This document shows, piece by piece, positions 1-6,172 of a stretch of DNA of 11,780 nucleotides; the stretch's first letter is position 1; each line of letters starts with the position of its first letter. The notes beneath the pieces are model-generated. The model was not told the origin of the DNA. It made no database searches and worked only from the letters and a program-made list of their open reading frames with translations. The stretch comes from Candidatus Omnitrophota bacterium. Lineage in GTDB: Bacteria; Omnitrophota; Omnitrophia; Omnitrophales; JACROU01. The translations under genes and the position numbers were made by a program. Where the stretch lies: positions 1 to 11,780 of the forward strand of contig JACQQR010000066.1 of the NCBI GenBank assembly GCA_016206875.1, given 5' to 3'.

Positions 1-1
1 A

Positions 2-820
2 CAGATTGAGCTGTACAACCTAACGACGGAGGGTGATCGAACACTCGATTTGCCCCTGCCGGCTTTTGGCGGTAAAGGGGTCTTTACGCGCGAAATCGAG
101 CAGGCGCTTTTAGAAGGAAAAATCGATTTGGCCGTTCATAGCGTCAAGGATTTGCCGGCAGAGCTTCCGGAAGGCCTGGAGCTTTCTGCTGTGCTCGAGC
201 GTGAGGACCCGCGCGATTGCTTCATTTCTTCCAACGGTACACTCCTTATGGAGTTACCCGAGGGCTCAACGATTGGAACCTCCAGCGTGCGCCGGACCGC
301 GCAAATCAAACGCCTTCGCCCGGACTTTGTGCCGCAATCGGTTCGAGGCAACGTAGAAACCCGCTTACGAAAATTGTCCGAGCATCATTATGATGCCCTC
401 GTGATGGCCTTTGCGGGCCTAAAGCGCCTGGGTCTGGATCCGTTCGTTACGCAAATGCTCGACACCGATTTTTTTCTTCCGGCCGGCGGCCAGGGAATTA
501 TCGGCATCGAAACGCGCGCCGGTGACGCGCGTGTTCTAGATTTGTGCGCGGCTGTCAATCACAAACCCACAGAAATTCAGTCGGATGCCGAACGGACGTT
601 TTTGAAATTTTTAGAAGGCGGTTGTCAGGTGCCTTGCGGCGTGCTCTCTTTCATTGAGGGCAATGCCATTCGGATTCAGGCGCTGGTGCTTGCCCCGGAT
701 GGGCGCCGGGAAATTCGTACTGTGCGCACGGGGCCGACGGAAACCGCTTGCGAATTAGCGCGCCACGCAGCAGATGATTTGCTCAAACAAGGCGCGAAAA
801 AACTAATGCAGCATGAGTAA
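2..820 (+). CDS. hemC: hydroxymethylbilane synthase (porphobilinogen deaminase), 5' end missing
   Basis: Joins four porphobilinogen molecules into hydroxymethylbilane in the cytoplasm, on a dipyrromethane cofactor. The open frame runs in from the left edge without a stop. Compared with E. coli HemC as I remember it, roughly the first 35 residues are missing, and the TTG at position 50 is an internal leucine, not a start. Visible family motifs are FGGKGVF, then AVHSVKDLP with the catalytic aspartate codon at 149-151, EREDPRD, GTSSVRR with the substrate-binding arginines, RGNVETRL, AGLKRLGL and PAGGQGIIGIE. The C-terminal domain has LEGGCQVPCG; the cofactor-attaching cysteine is codon 623-625. 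The C-terminus is intact and ends at TAA 818-820. It is followed by an unusually structured 89-base gap before hemD. Identification is very secure; only the start is unknown. Confidence 0.97.
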   Translation, partial: QIELYNLTTEGDRTLDLPLPAFGGKGVFTREIEQALLEGKIDLAVHSVKDLPAELPEGLELSAVLEREDPRDCFISSNGTLLMELPEGSTIGTSSVRRTAQIKRLRPDFVPQSVRGNVETRLRKLSEHHYDALVMAFAGLKRLGLDPFVTQMLDTDFFLPAGGQGIIGIETRAGDARVLDLCAAVNHKPTEIQSDAERTFLKFLEGGCQVPCGVLSFIEGNAIRIQALVLAPDGRREIRTVRTGPTETACELARHAADDLLKQGAKKLMQHE

Positions 821-826
821 ATTGAA

Positions 827-843
827 AATGGGCGTAGCCCATT
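827..843. repeat. short perfect inverted repeat after hemC
   Basis: AATGGGC and GCCCATT form a perfect 7-base inverted repeat around the three-base centre GTA, seven bases after the hemC stop codon. In RNA it would be a small GC-containing hairpin. No T-run follows, so it is not a standard intrinsic terminator. It may be an mRNA processing or stabilising hairpin. Confidence 0.55.
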
Positions 844-854
844 GGCAAACTGCA

Positions 855-895
855 TAGTACCGCGAACACCCAATATCAAATGTCTTGCGGTACTA
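855..895. repeat. long inverted repeat just upstream of hemD
   Basis: TAGTACCGC (855-863) and GCGGTACTA (887-895) are perfect reverse complements. The stem extends inward through G864-T886 and A865-T885. After a bulged C884 it continues with ACA (866-868) against TGT (881-883), leaving a 12-base loop. The structure ends 14 bases before the preferred hemD start at 910 and contains the rival ATG at 880. It could be an attenuating or processing hairpin, an operator, or a dispersed palindromic element. The sequence alone does not decide. Confidence 0.6.
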
Positions 896-909
896 ATCGA
901 ACCATCACA

Positions 910-1701
910 ATGAATAAACCCCTTTCTGGAAAAACAGTTTTAATTACCCGGGCGCGAGGGCAAGAATCCAAATTAAAGGTGCGGTTGGAAGCGCTGGGCG
1001 CTAACACATTGCACGTTCCCGCTCTTCGATTCCTCCGGGCAAGCGCCGCACCTTTGGATAAAGCCATTCGGGCTCTGCAAGAAAAAAAATATGATTGGGT
1101 AGTGTTTACCAGCCAGAATGGAGTCGAGTTTTTTTTCAAGCGCCTCAAACAACTTTCCTTGACGGCCAAAATTTTTCGAGGAATTCAAGTGGCTGTGATT
1201 GGCCCGGCAACGCACCGGCCTTTGAGCCGACGCGGAGTTTCCGTTGCGCTCACCGCCAAACAATTTGTGGCCGAATCTCTATTTGAAGAGCTTGAAAAAA
1301 GCCGGCAAATTTCAGGCAGGCGCTTTCTTCTTTTACGCGGCGATTTGGCCCGGCCTTATTTACGGCGCGCAATCAACCGCGGGGGCGGCGAGGCCGATGA
1401 AGTAATTGTCTATCGCACCGTACGGGATATTTCCGGCCGCCGCCGCTTAAAAAAAATTCTTGGCGGAAGCGGGGTAGATTTTATACCATTTACCAGTTCT
1501 TCAAATGTTGAAAGCCTAATGCAAATGGCGGGGCCGGCCCTGCTGCACCGCATCGCAAAAAAAGCAAAAATTGTTTCGATAGGGCCTATAACATCCAAAA
1601 CGTTGCGTAAGCACGGACTTTCTATAGCGCGGCAAGCGAAACGGTTTGATATTCAAGGAATTGTTGAAGCGATTGAGCAAGCCGCGAGGAAAGGAAAATA
1701 A
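910..1701 (+). CDS. hemD: uroporphyrinogen-III synthase
   Basis: Closes hydroxymethylbilane into uroporphyrinogen III with inversion of ring D, in the cytoplasm, directly after HemC. The 263-residue product shows the weakly conserved but recognisable family pattern: GKTVLITRARGQ near the start, VVFTSQNGV at about 64-72, VAVIGPAT at 95-101, LLLRGDLARPYL at 140-151, the conserved tyrosine in VIVYRTV (Y168), FTSSSNVE at 194-201 and VSIGPITSKTLRKHGL at 222-237. I chose ATG 910 over the in-frame ATG 880: family proteins normally begin a few residues before the GKxVLITR motif, and 880 lies inside an inverted repeat. Neither start has a good Shine-Dalgarno sequence. The stop TAA overlaps the next ATG by one base, so translation of the following cyclophilin gene is probably coupled. 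Confidence 0.93.
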   Translation: MNKPLSGKTVLITRARGQESKLKVRLEALGANTLHVPALRFLRASAAPLDKAIRALQEKKYDWVVFTSQNGVEFFFKRLKQLSLTAKIFRGIQVAVIGPATHRPLSRRGVSVALTAKQFVAESLFEELEKSRQISGRRFLLLRGDLARPYLRRAINRGGGEADEVIVYRTVRDISGRRRLKKILGGSGVDFIPFTSSSNVESLMQMAGPALLHRIAKKAKIVSIGPITSKTLRKHGLSIARQAKRFDIQGIVEAIEQAARKGK

Positions 1702-2270
1702 TGAAAATCATTTCAAGGATGTTGTGTATGCTGCTGACCTTATTTTTGGCCGGCTGCGCGCATCCGTCAAACATAGAAAGGAATCGTCAAACTTCCATGT
1801 CAGACTCCGCTAAACATATTCAGGTGGCCGTGATGGAAACGGAAAAGGGGAAAATCACCATGCAGTTTTTCCCTGAGGATGCCCCGAAAACCGTGGACAA
1901 TTTTATTCAATTGGCGAATCAGGAATTCTATAACAATCTTCGCTTTCACCGCGTGGTGAAAACCCCGGCGCCTTTTGTGATTCAAGGCGGCGACCCCAAA
2001 GGAGACGGCACCGGCGGTCCCGGCTATACCATTCCGGCAGAATTTAACGCGCGGCCGCATTTAGAAGGCACCGTGGCTATGGCCAGAACCGAAGACCCCA
2101 ATAGCGCCGGCTCTCAATTCTATATTTGCCTCGCTCCACAACCTTATTTAGATGGGAAATACACCGTATTTGCCCAAGTCATTGAAGGATTGGAAAACAT
2201 TCACAAAATCGAAGCAGGCGATAAAATTTTATCTATCCTCATTGAAGAAAGAACGGTTCCCAAGAAATAA
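1701..2270 (+). CDS. cyclophilin-type peptidyl-prolyl cis-trans isomerase, predicted lipoprotein
   Basis: Predicted to catalyse proline cis-trans isomerisation during protein folding. The 189-residue protein begins with a signal peptide (KIISRM, then a hydrophobic run) and a lipobox LAGC with Cys19 as the lipidated residue. Position +2 is alanine, so under E. coli rules it would go to the outer membrane and act in the periplasm. The cyclophilin domain spans about 38-187: APKTVDNF, FHRVV with catalytic Arg84, VIQGGDPKGDGTGGPGY, NSAGSQFYI and YLDGKYTVFAQVIEG. The usual bacterial tyrosine replaces the drug-binding tryptophan seen in cyclophilin A. An AAGGA Shine-Dalgarno (1691-1695) sits five bases before ATG 1701. 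The gene overlaps hemD and hemB by one base at each end, an unusual place for a periplasmic folding factor. An in-frame ATG at 1797 could give a form without the signal peptide. Confidence 0.93.
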   Translation: MKIISRMLCMLLTLFLAGCAHPSNIERNRQTSMSDSAKHIQVAVMETEKGKITMQFFPEDAPKTVDNFIQLANQEFYNNLRFHRVVKTPAPFVIQGGDPKGDGTGGPGYTIPAEFNARPHLEGTVAMARTEDPNSAGSQFYICLAPQPYLDGKYTVFAQVIEGLENIHKIEAGDKILSILIEERTVPKK

Positions 2271-3256
2271 TGAAGTTTCCCGAAGCCCGTCCCCGCAGAT
2301 TGCGCGAAAATCCGGTATTGCGCAAATTAGTCAGTGAAACCAAGCTCAGCTTGGATCATTTGGTCATGCCTTATTTTGTGCGCGCAATGAAAGAAGAAAA
2401 AAAACCGATCCCCGCCTTGCCGGGACTATATCATTATTCTGTAGAGGGCTTGCTCCGCGAAGTCGGCCAACTGATGAAAAGCGGCGTTCATTCTATTTTG
2501 CTTTTCGGTGTTCCCGGAAAAACGGATCTGGCGGCATCAGAAGCGTATGCGCGAAATGGGATTGTGCAAAAAGCCGTGCGCGCGCTCAAAAAAGAATTTC
2601 CATCCTTGCTGGTGATCACCGATGTGTGCCTGTGCGCGTATATGAGCCACGGCCATTGCGGTGTGGTGGAAAAAGGGCGCGTGAGCAATGATCCCTCCCT
2701 CAAATTACTGGCCCGGGTTGCCGTATCGCATGCCGAAAGCGGCGCTGACGTGGCGGCCCCCAGCGATATGATGGACGGCAGGGTCCGCGCCATTCGCCGC
2801 GCGCTGGACAGCCGGGGATTTGAATCTCTTCCTATCTTAAGCTACGCGGCCAAATATGCTTCCAGTTTTTACGGGCCGTTCCGGGACGCGGCCGGTTCGA
2901 CTCCTCAATTTTCCGATAGAAAAAGTTATCAAATGAATTATGCCAATTGCCAAGAAGCCATGAAAGAGATTGCCTTCGATCTGGAAGAAGGCGCTGATAT
3001 GGTGATGGTAAAACCGGCACTGGCCTATCTGGACGTCATCGCTTTTGCCCGCCGCCGCTTTTCCGTTCCGATCGCCGCTTATAATGTCAGCGGGGAATAT
3101 GCCATGATTCGCGCCTGCGGGGGTCTTCCTTTTTTTTCAGAAAAAGAAATGGTGCTCGAAATCCTAACAGCCATGCGCCGCGCGGGAGCCCAAATCATCA
3201 TCACCTACCATGCCCGCCAGCTTGCGGCATGGAATCACAGAGAAAAGGTGCTATGA
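2270..3256 (+). CDS. hemB: 5-aminolevulinate dehydratase (porphobilinogen synthase), zinc type
   Basis: Condenses two 5-aminolevulinate molecules into porphobilinogen, the substrate of HemC, in the cytoplasm. The 328-residue length is normal for the family. The two Schiff-base lysines are visible: K195 in YAAKYASSFYGPFRDA and K248 in MVMVKPALAYLD. The metal site reads DVCLCAYMSHGHCG, with Cys120, Cys122 and Cys130. This is the zinc-binding form, not the aspartate-rich magnesium/potassium form. Other family motifs are RPRRLRENP near the N-terminus, APSDMMDGRV (163-172), QMNYANCQEA and AAYNVSGEYAM (269-279). The start ATG shares its A with the preceding TAA, so expression is probably coupled to the cyclophilin gene. 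HemB is the last heme gene before the lower-GC module. Confidence 0.98.
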   Translation: MKFPEARPRRLRENPVLRKLVSETKLSLDHLVMPYFVRAMKEEKKPIPALPGLYHYSVEGLLREVGQLMKSGVHSILLFGVPGKTDLAASEAYARNGIVQKAVRALKKEFPSLLVITDVCLCAYMSHGHCGVVEKGRVSNDPSLKLLARVAVSHAESGADVAAPSDMMDGRVRAIRRALDSRGFESLPILSYAAKYASSFYGPFRDAAGSTPQFSDRKSYQMNYANCQEAMKEIAFDLEEGADMVMVKPALAYLDVIAFARRRFSVPIAAYNVSGEYAMIRACGGLPFFSEKEMVLEILTAMRRAGAQIIITYHARQLAAWNHREKVL

Positions 3257-3318
3257 ATCGAGAGTTTTTCCCATCCCTGTAAGGAATAAAAAATCGCTAT
3301 TGCAATTTCTTCAGAAAC

Positions 3319-3350
3319 GAGTAAGAATTTACTCAAAAGAGAGTAAGCTC
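3319..3350. promoter_or_regulatory. candidate operator: GAGTAA/TTACTC repeat cluster
   Basis: GAGTAA (3319-3324), four bases, TTACTC (3329-3334), six bases, then GAGTAA again (3341-3346). The first two form a perfect inverted repeat and the third is a direct copy. The cluster ends just before the GTG start of a gene whose product has a winged-helix DNA-binding domain. Autoregulation through these sites is a reasonable inference. A weak -35-like TTGCAA (3300-3305) lies upstream, but I see no convincing -10, so the promoter is not placed. Confidence 0.5.
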
Positions 3351-3944
3351 GTGCTTGAATCCATCTATCTCACAAAATCAAAAATCAGAGCAAAGCTCCT
3401 CGGGTTGCTTTTTTCCAACCCTAGTCAAAAATACTATTTATCCGAACTCGCCCGTTTGGCCGGGGCTTCTATCGGAAATGTTCAGCGCGAGTTGGAACGT
3501 TTTGTCGGGGACGGATTAATTCAAAGGGAAAAACGGGGGAACCTTGTGTTTTATGTTTTAAATCCAAGGCATGCCCTGTATTCAGAACTCCGGTCGCTGG
3601 TTTTGAAGACAGTGGGGATCGAAGGGGAATTACGAAGCCTGCTTCACAAATCCAGCTACATTGAACTGGCGCTTATTTATGGATCATTCGCTCGTTCTCA
3701 GGAGAAAGGGGAAAGTGACATCGATATTCTTGTTATTTCCAACACGCGTTTGGAAAAATTTTATTCCGCACTTCGCAAACTGGAATTACAATTCAGCCGT
3801 GAAATCAATCCCACCGTATATTCTTCCGAGGAATTTAAAAAACGAATTAAAAATCGGGATAGCTTCGTCACCGAAATTTTAAAGAAGCCTTACCGGCTTC
3901 TGAAAGGCGACATGGATCATTATCATGAAGCAGCCGCTGCCTGA
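3351..3944 (+). CDS. winged-helix DNA-binding / MNT-type nucleotidyltransferase fusion protein (probable antitoxin or regulator)
   Basis: The 197-residue protein has two parts. Residues about 8-70 look like a winged helix-turn-helix: an opening KIRAKLLGLLF helix, then YYLSELARLAGASIGNVQRELERFV and a wing ending VFYVLNP. Residues about 100-190 are a minimal nucleotidyltransferase: IYGSFARSQEKGESDIDILV matches the GSx10DxD signature with G111-S112, D123 and D125. I see no obvious third metal-binding carboxylate; the expected strand reads REINPTVYS. In known MntA/HepT pairs the nucleotidyltransferase AMPylates and silences the HEPN ribonuclease, and this one sits directly before a HEPN gene it overlaps by 20 bases. 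The HTH suggests it also represses its own transcription. GTG 3351 is chosen because it follows a purine-rich AGAGAG and matches where this family usually starts; an upstream ATG at 3210 lies deep inside hemB. Confidence 0.82.
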   Translation: MLESIYLTKSKIRAKLLGLLFSNPSQKYYLSELARLAGASIGNVQRELERFVGDGLIQREKRGNLVFYVLNPRHALYSELRSLVLKTVGIEGELRSLLHKSSYIELALIYGSFARSQEKGESDIDILVISNTRLEKFYSALRKLELQFSREINPTVYSSEEFKKRIKNRDSFVTEILKKPYRLLKGDMDHYHEAAAA

Positions 3945-4380
3945 AGGTATACAGAAAAAAATAAAACCTTGCCCCATTGATTTTCTTAAAATCGCGCACC
4001 TCATTCAAAGAGCAAAAAAAGACTTAGCCACGGCACAGTTGATCCAAGAAGCAGATTTGGAAGCGGCTTATCAATTGCTGTATGATGGCATGCTTCATAC
4101 GGCATTGGCATATATGATGAGTGATGGAATGCAGCCTGATATCCACGGAAAACATAAAACCGTCATTGAGTACATCGAACACGCCTTGGGAAATCGATTC
4201 AAATCCAAAATCGAATTTTATGACCGTATGCGGAGAAAACGACATCAATTCCTTTATGAGCCCGGTTGGTACCAGTGTACGGAAACAGAAGTCATTGATG
4301 CTGAAGGAGTTGTTGTTGAATTCATTGATCTAATTTATGCCAAGATCAAAGAAAAATATCCTGATTTTGCCATTTCATAG
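3925..4380 (+). CDS. HEPN-domain protein (probable ribonuclease toxin partner)
   Basis: A 151-residue, mostly helical protein. Its helix motif DRMRRKRHQFLYEP (100-113) contains R101-x5-H107, which fits the Rx4-6H active-site signature of HEPN ribonucleases. Further family-like stretches are IQRAKKDLATAQLI (27-40), YDGMLHTALAYMMSDG (53-68) and HGKHKTVIEYIEHALG (74-89). Tyr111 lies four residues after the histidine, whereas the HepT toxins AMPylated by MntA have Rx4HxY, with tyrosine two residues after the histidine. Regulation by tyrosine AMPylation is therefore possible but not certain. The gene overlaps the HTH-nucleotidyltransferase gene by 20 bases and has no good Shine-Dalgarno, which points to translational coupling. 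The coding sequence is AT-rich: 3961-4020 has 21 G/C of 60, against 40 of 60 at 2701-2760 in hemB. It is not shown to be toxic; HEPN proteins of this type may also have housekeeping or defence roles. Confidence 0.82.
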   Translation: MKQPLPEGIQKKIKPCPIDFLKIAHLIQRAKKDLATAQLIQEADLEAAYQLLYDGMLHTALAYMMSDGMQPDIHGKHKTVIEYIEHALGNRFKSKIEFYDRMRRKRHQFLYEPGWYQCTETEVIDAEGVVVEFIDLIYAKIKEKYPDFAIS

Positions 4381-4389
4381 AAGAGAGGC

Positions 4390-4401
4390 GAGAGTACTCT
4401 C
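4390..4401. promoter_or_regulatory. 12-base perfect palindrome downstream of the HEPN gene
   Basis: GAGAGTACTCTC is a perfect palindrome nine bases after the HEPN stop. It matches GAGAGTAAGCTC at 3339-3350, the last repeat before the HTH gene, at 10 of 12 positions, so it could be another site for the same regulator. An alternative RNA fold pairs AGAGAG (4382-4387) with CTCTCT (4397-4402) ahead of CCTTTCTTTTC, which would be at best a weak intrinsic terminator. Confidence 0.4.
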
Positions 4402-4434
4402 TCCTTTCTTTTCATCTGCTATCCTTACAAGTAA

Positions 4435-4458
4435 AGGCCCGAAATGGATTTCGGTCCT
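4435..4458 (+). promoter_or_regulatory. hairpin in the leader of the membrane histidine kinase
   Basis: CCGAAA (4439-4444) and TTTCGG (4449-4454) flank the loop TGGA. After one C-T mismatch the stem extends by AGG (4435-4437) against CCT (4456-4458). The structure ends 19 bases before the kinase ATG and 9 bases before its GAGGTG ribosome-binding site. No T-run follows, so it is more likely a leader structure or binding site than a terminator. Confidence 0.4.
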
Positions 4459-4477
4459 GCGTCACACGAGGTGCTGC

Positions 4478-6172
4478 ATGGATGAGAAAAGCTCCAAACC
4501 CAAAAATAAGTTTCGCTTTGGTTTCATGCACCGGCGGGATTTTCCGCTGGTGATTCTTGCCGCAGGCGTTTTGCTCACCGTCGGAATTTGGGACTATACA
4601 AACCGGGTGCGTTCCGATGAGATTCTGGAAAATACCCGCCGCCAGGCCGATCAGGTGCGGCTGGATTTAACCGATTATTTTTCCGATCAATTCACTTCTC
4701 TTGTGCGCTCCAGCGCGATGCTCGCTCACCGCTCATCGCCTCCTTCAGAACCCTTCAAAGAATATTGGAAAAGCGTCCTCCTGGAGTATCCGGGAATGAT
4801 GGGCGTTCAATTGATTGTTTCTGAAACGGACGAACCGGCATGGAGTCAATCTTCTCAAAATATTTCTGAGGAAAATTTAAATCAGATATTGGGCAACATA
4901 TCCCATTCAAAACAATGGAATCAATTCACCCACCGCGCGGGGCGAGACAAAATCACGGTTTCATCCCCCTTTGCCATGACCGTGGATTCCCATCCAACCA
5001 TGGTAATGGCGGCTATTCTGCCCCTGCCCGATTCAGGCGCGCTCAAAGCGCCGGCTTATCTCATTGAATATTTCGATGTGCAAAAAACACTGGACGAATT
5101 TTTCAAAACGCAAAGTTTGAACTACTATAACTATTTAATATCCCATCAATGGCAAGTGCTGCACACGAATTTAAAATTTTGGCGCCCGCCCGAGGAAGTG
5201 CGCGCGTTTAAAGTAACCCGCCAAGTGGATGTGGCCGATAAAAACTGGTTTTTTAATATTTGGCCCAAGGAAAGTTATCTGGCGGATCAAATTGAGTATG
5301 AAATATCCGGAATTTTGATTTTGGTGATGGGAATTCTTTTTTCCATTTCGGCGGCTCTATTCGCCTGGTCCCTGGTGAGCCGCGGCGAAACCCTGGAGAA
5401 GATTGTTAAAATCCGCACAGAACAAATTGAGCATGCCAATCACGAATTGACGGCAAAAAATGAAGAGATCGAAAATTTTCTATACGTAGTTTCTCATGAC
5501 CTAAAGGCACCGTTGGTAAGCATGAAAGGGTTTATCTCCATTTTGAAGGCTGCCCCGGAGCGAAACCGGCTTGGAGAAGAAGAATGTCACGCCATTGACC
5601 GGATCGATGCCAATGTGCGCCGCATGCACAATATGCTTTTGGATTTGCTGGAGCTCTCGCGTGTCGGCAGGGTGGAAGAGGGTGTGGGCGATATAGAGAC
5701 CAGCCGGGTGGTGCGTGACATAGTAGATGAAATGAAACCGCTTTTGGATCAAAGGCACATTCGAGTGGAAATTAAAGGAGACCTTCCTGTTGTCCGGGCG
5801 TCTCGAGCGCGCCTCGAGCAGGTTTTTTCTAATTTGATCGGTAATGCGGTCAAGTATATGGGCAGTCAAACGGCGCCGGAAATTGTTGTGGGCACTCGCA
5901 GTTTGGACGCAAAAGAGCACCAATTTTTTATACGCGATAACGGCCCGGGCATTCCCGTAGAATTTCAGGATAAAATTTTTCAGGTATTCCAGCGCGGCCC
6001 CAATCAAACACAGACAGAAGGCACGGGCATCGGGCTCAGCATCGTCCGGAAAATTATAGAACATTACGGCGGCAGGGTGTGGCTGGAGTCCCGGCCGGCG
6101 CAAGGAAGTATTTTTTATTTTACGCTTCCCGGAGGGGCTTATGGCAGAGACACCGGCGCATTTAAAAATTAA
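4478..6172 (+). CDS. membrane sensor histidine kinase with a large extracytoplasmic sensor region
   Basis: A 564-residue two-component kinase. TM1 is at about 22-38 (PLVILAAGVLLTVGIW) and TM2 at about 277-300. Between them lies a region of about 240 residues outside the cytoplasmic membrane, in the position and with the general look of a CHASE-type sensor (for example LLEYPGMMGVQLIV, 101-114), but the ligand cannot be read. There is no HAMP domain; a coiled coil (302-333) leads straight into HisKA with FLYVVSHDLKAPL, phosphoacceptor His340. The HATPase follows: N box SNLIGNAVKY with Asn452 and Asn456, G1 RDNGPGIP (486-493), F box IFQVFQRGP and G2 GTGIGLS (515-521). ATG 4478 is preferred because GAGGTG lies four bases upstream; the frame is open to 4337 but that would overlap the HEPN gene. 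It overlaps the next kinase gene by 32 bases. Confidence 0.93.
   Translation: MDEKSSKPKNKFRFGFMHRRDFPLVILAAGVLLTVGIWDYTNRVRSDEILENTRRQADQVRLDLTDYFSDQFTSLVRSSAMLAHRSSPPSEPFKEYWKSVLLEYPGMMGVQLIVSETDEPAWSQSSQNISEENLNQILGNISHSKQWNQFTHRAGRDKITVSSPFAMTVDSHPTMVMAAILPLPDSGALKAPAYLIEYFDVQKTLDEFFKTQSLNYYNYLISHQWQVLHTNLKFWRPPEEVRAFKVTRQVDVADKNWFFNIWPKESYLADQIEYEISGILILVMGILFSISAALFAWSLVSRGETLEKIVKIRTEQIEHANHELTAKNEEIENFLYVVSHDLKAPLVSMKGFISILKAAPERNRLGEEECHAIDRIDANVRRMHNMLLDLLELSRVGRVEEGVGDIETSRVVRDIVDEMKPLLDQRHIRVEIKGDLPVVRASRARLEQVFSNLIGNAVKYMGSQTAPEIVVGTRSLDAKEHQFFIRDNGPGIPVEFQDKIFQVFQRGPNQTQTEGTGIGLSIVRKIIEHYGGRVWLESRPAQGSIFYFTLPGGAYGRDTGAFKN

Noticed and set aside
880..909. Upstream ATG for hemD at 880
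   Set aside because: It adds ten residues not seen in the family, has no ribosome site, and sits inside the loop region of an inverted repeat; ATG 910 fits the family start.
2488..2793. Minus-strand 101-codon open frame opposite hemB
   Set aside because: It is a shadow of hemB; there is no ribosome site or recognisable domain.
3210..3350. Upstream ATG 3210 for the HTH-nucleotidyltransferase gene
   Set aside because: It would overlap hemB by 47 bases and run through the GAGTAA repeats as coding sequence; the added residues have no likeness to the family.
4381..4413. Intrinsic terminator after the HEPN gene
   Set aside because: The only stem is six A-T/G-C alternating pairs with a nine-base loop, and the following tract is CCTTTCTTTTC instead of a clean T-run. 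It is kept only as a weak possibility within the palindrome entry.
4337..4477. Upstream ATG 4337 for the membrane kinase
   Set aside because: It overlaps the end of the HEPN gene, lacks a ribosome site, and translates through the palindrome and hairpin; ATG 4478 has GAGGTG upstream and places TM1 normally.
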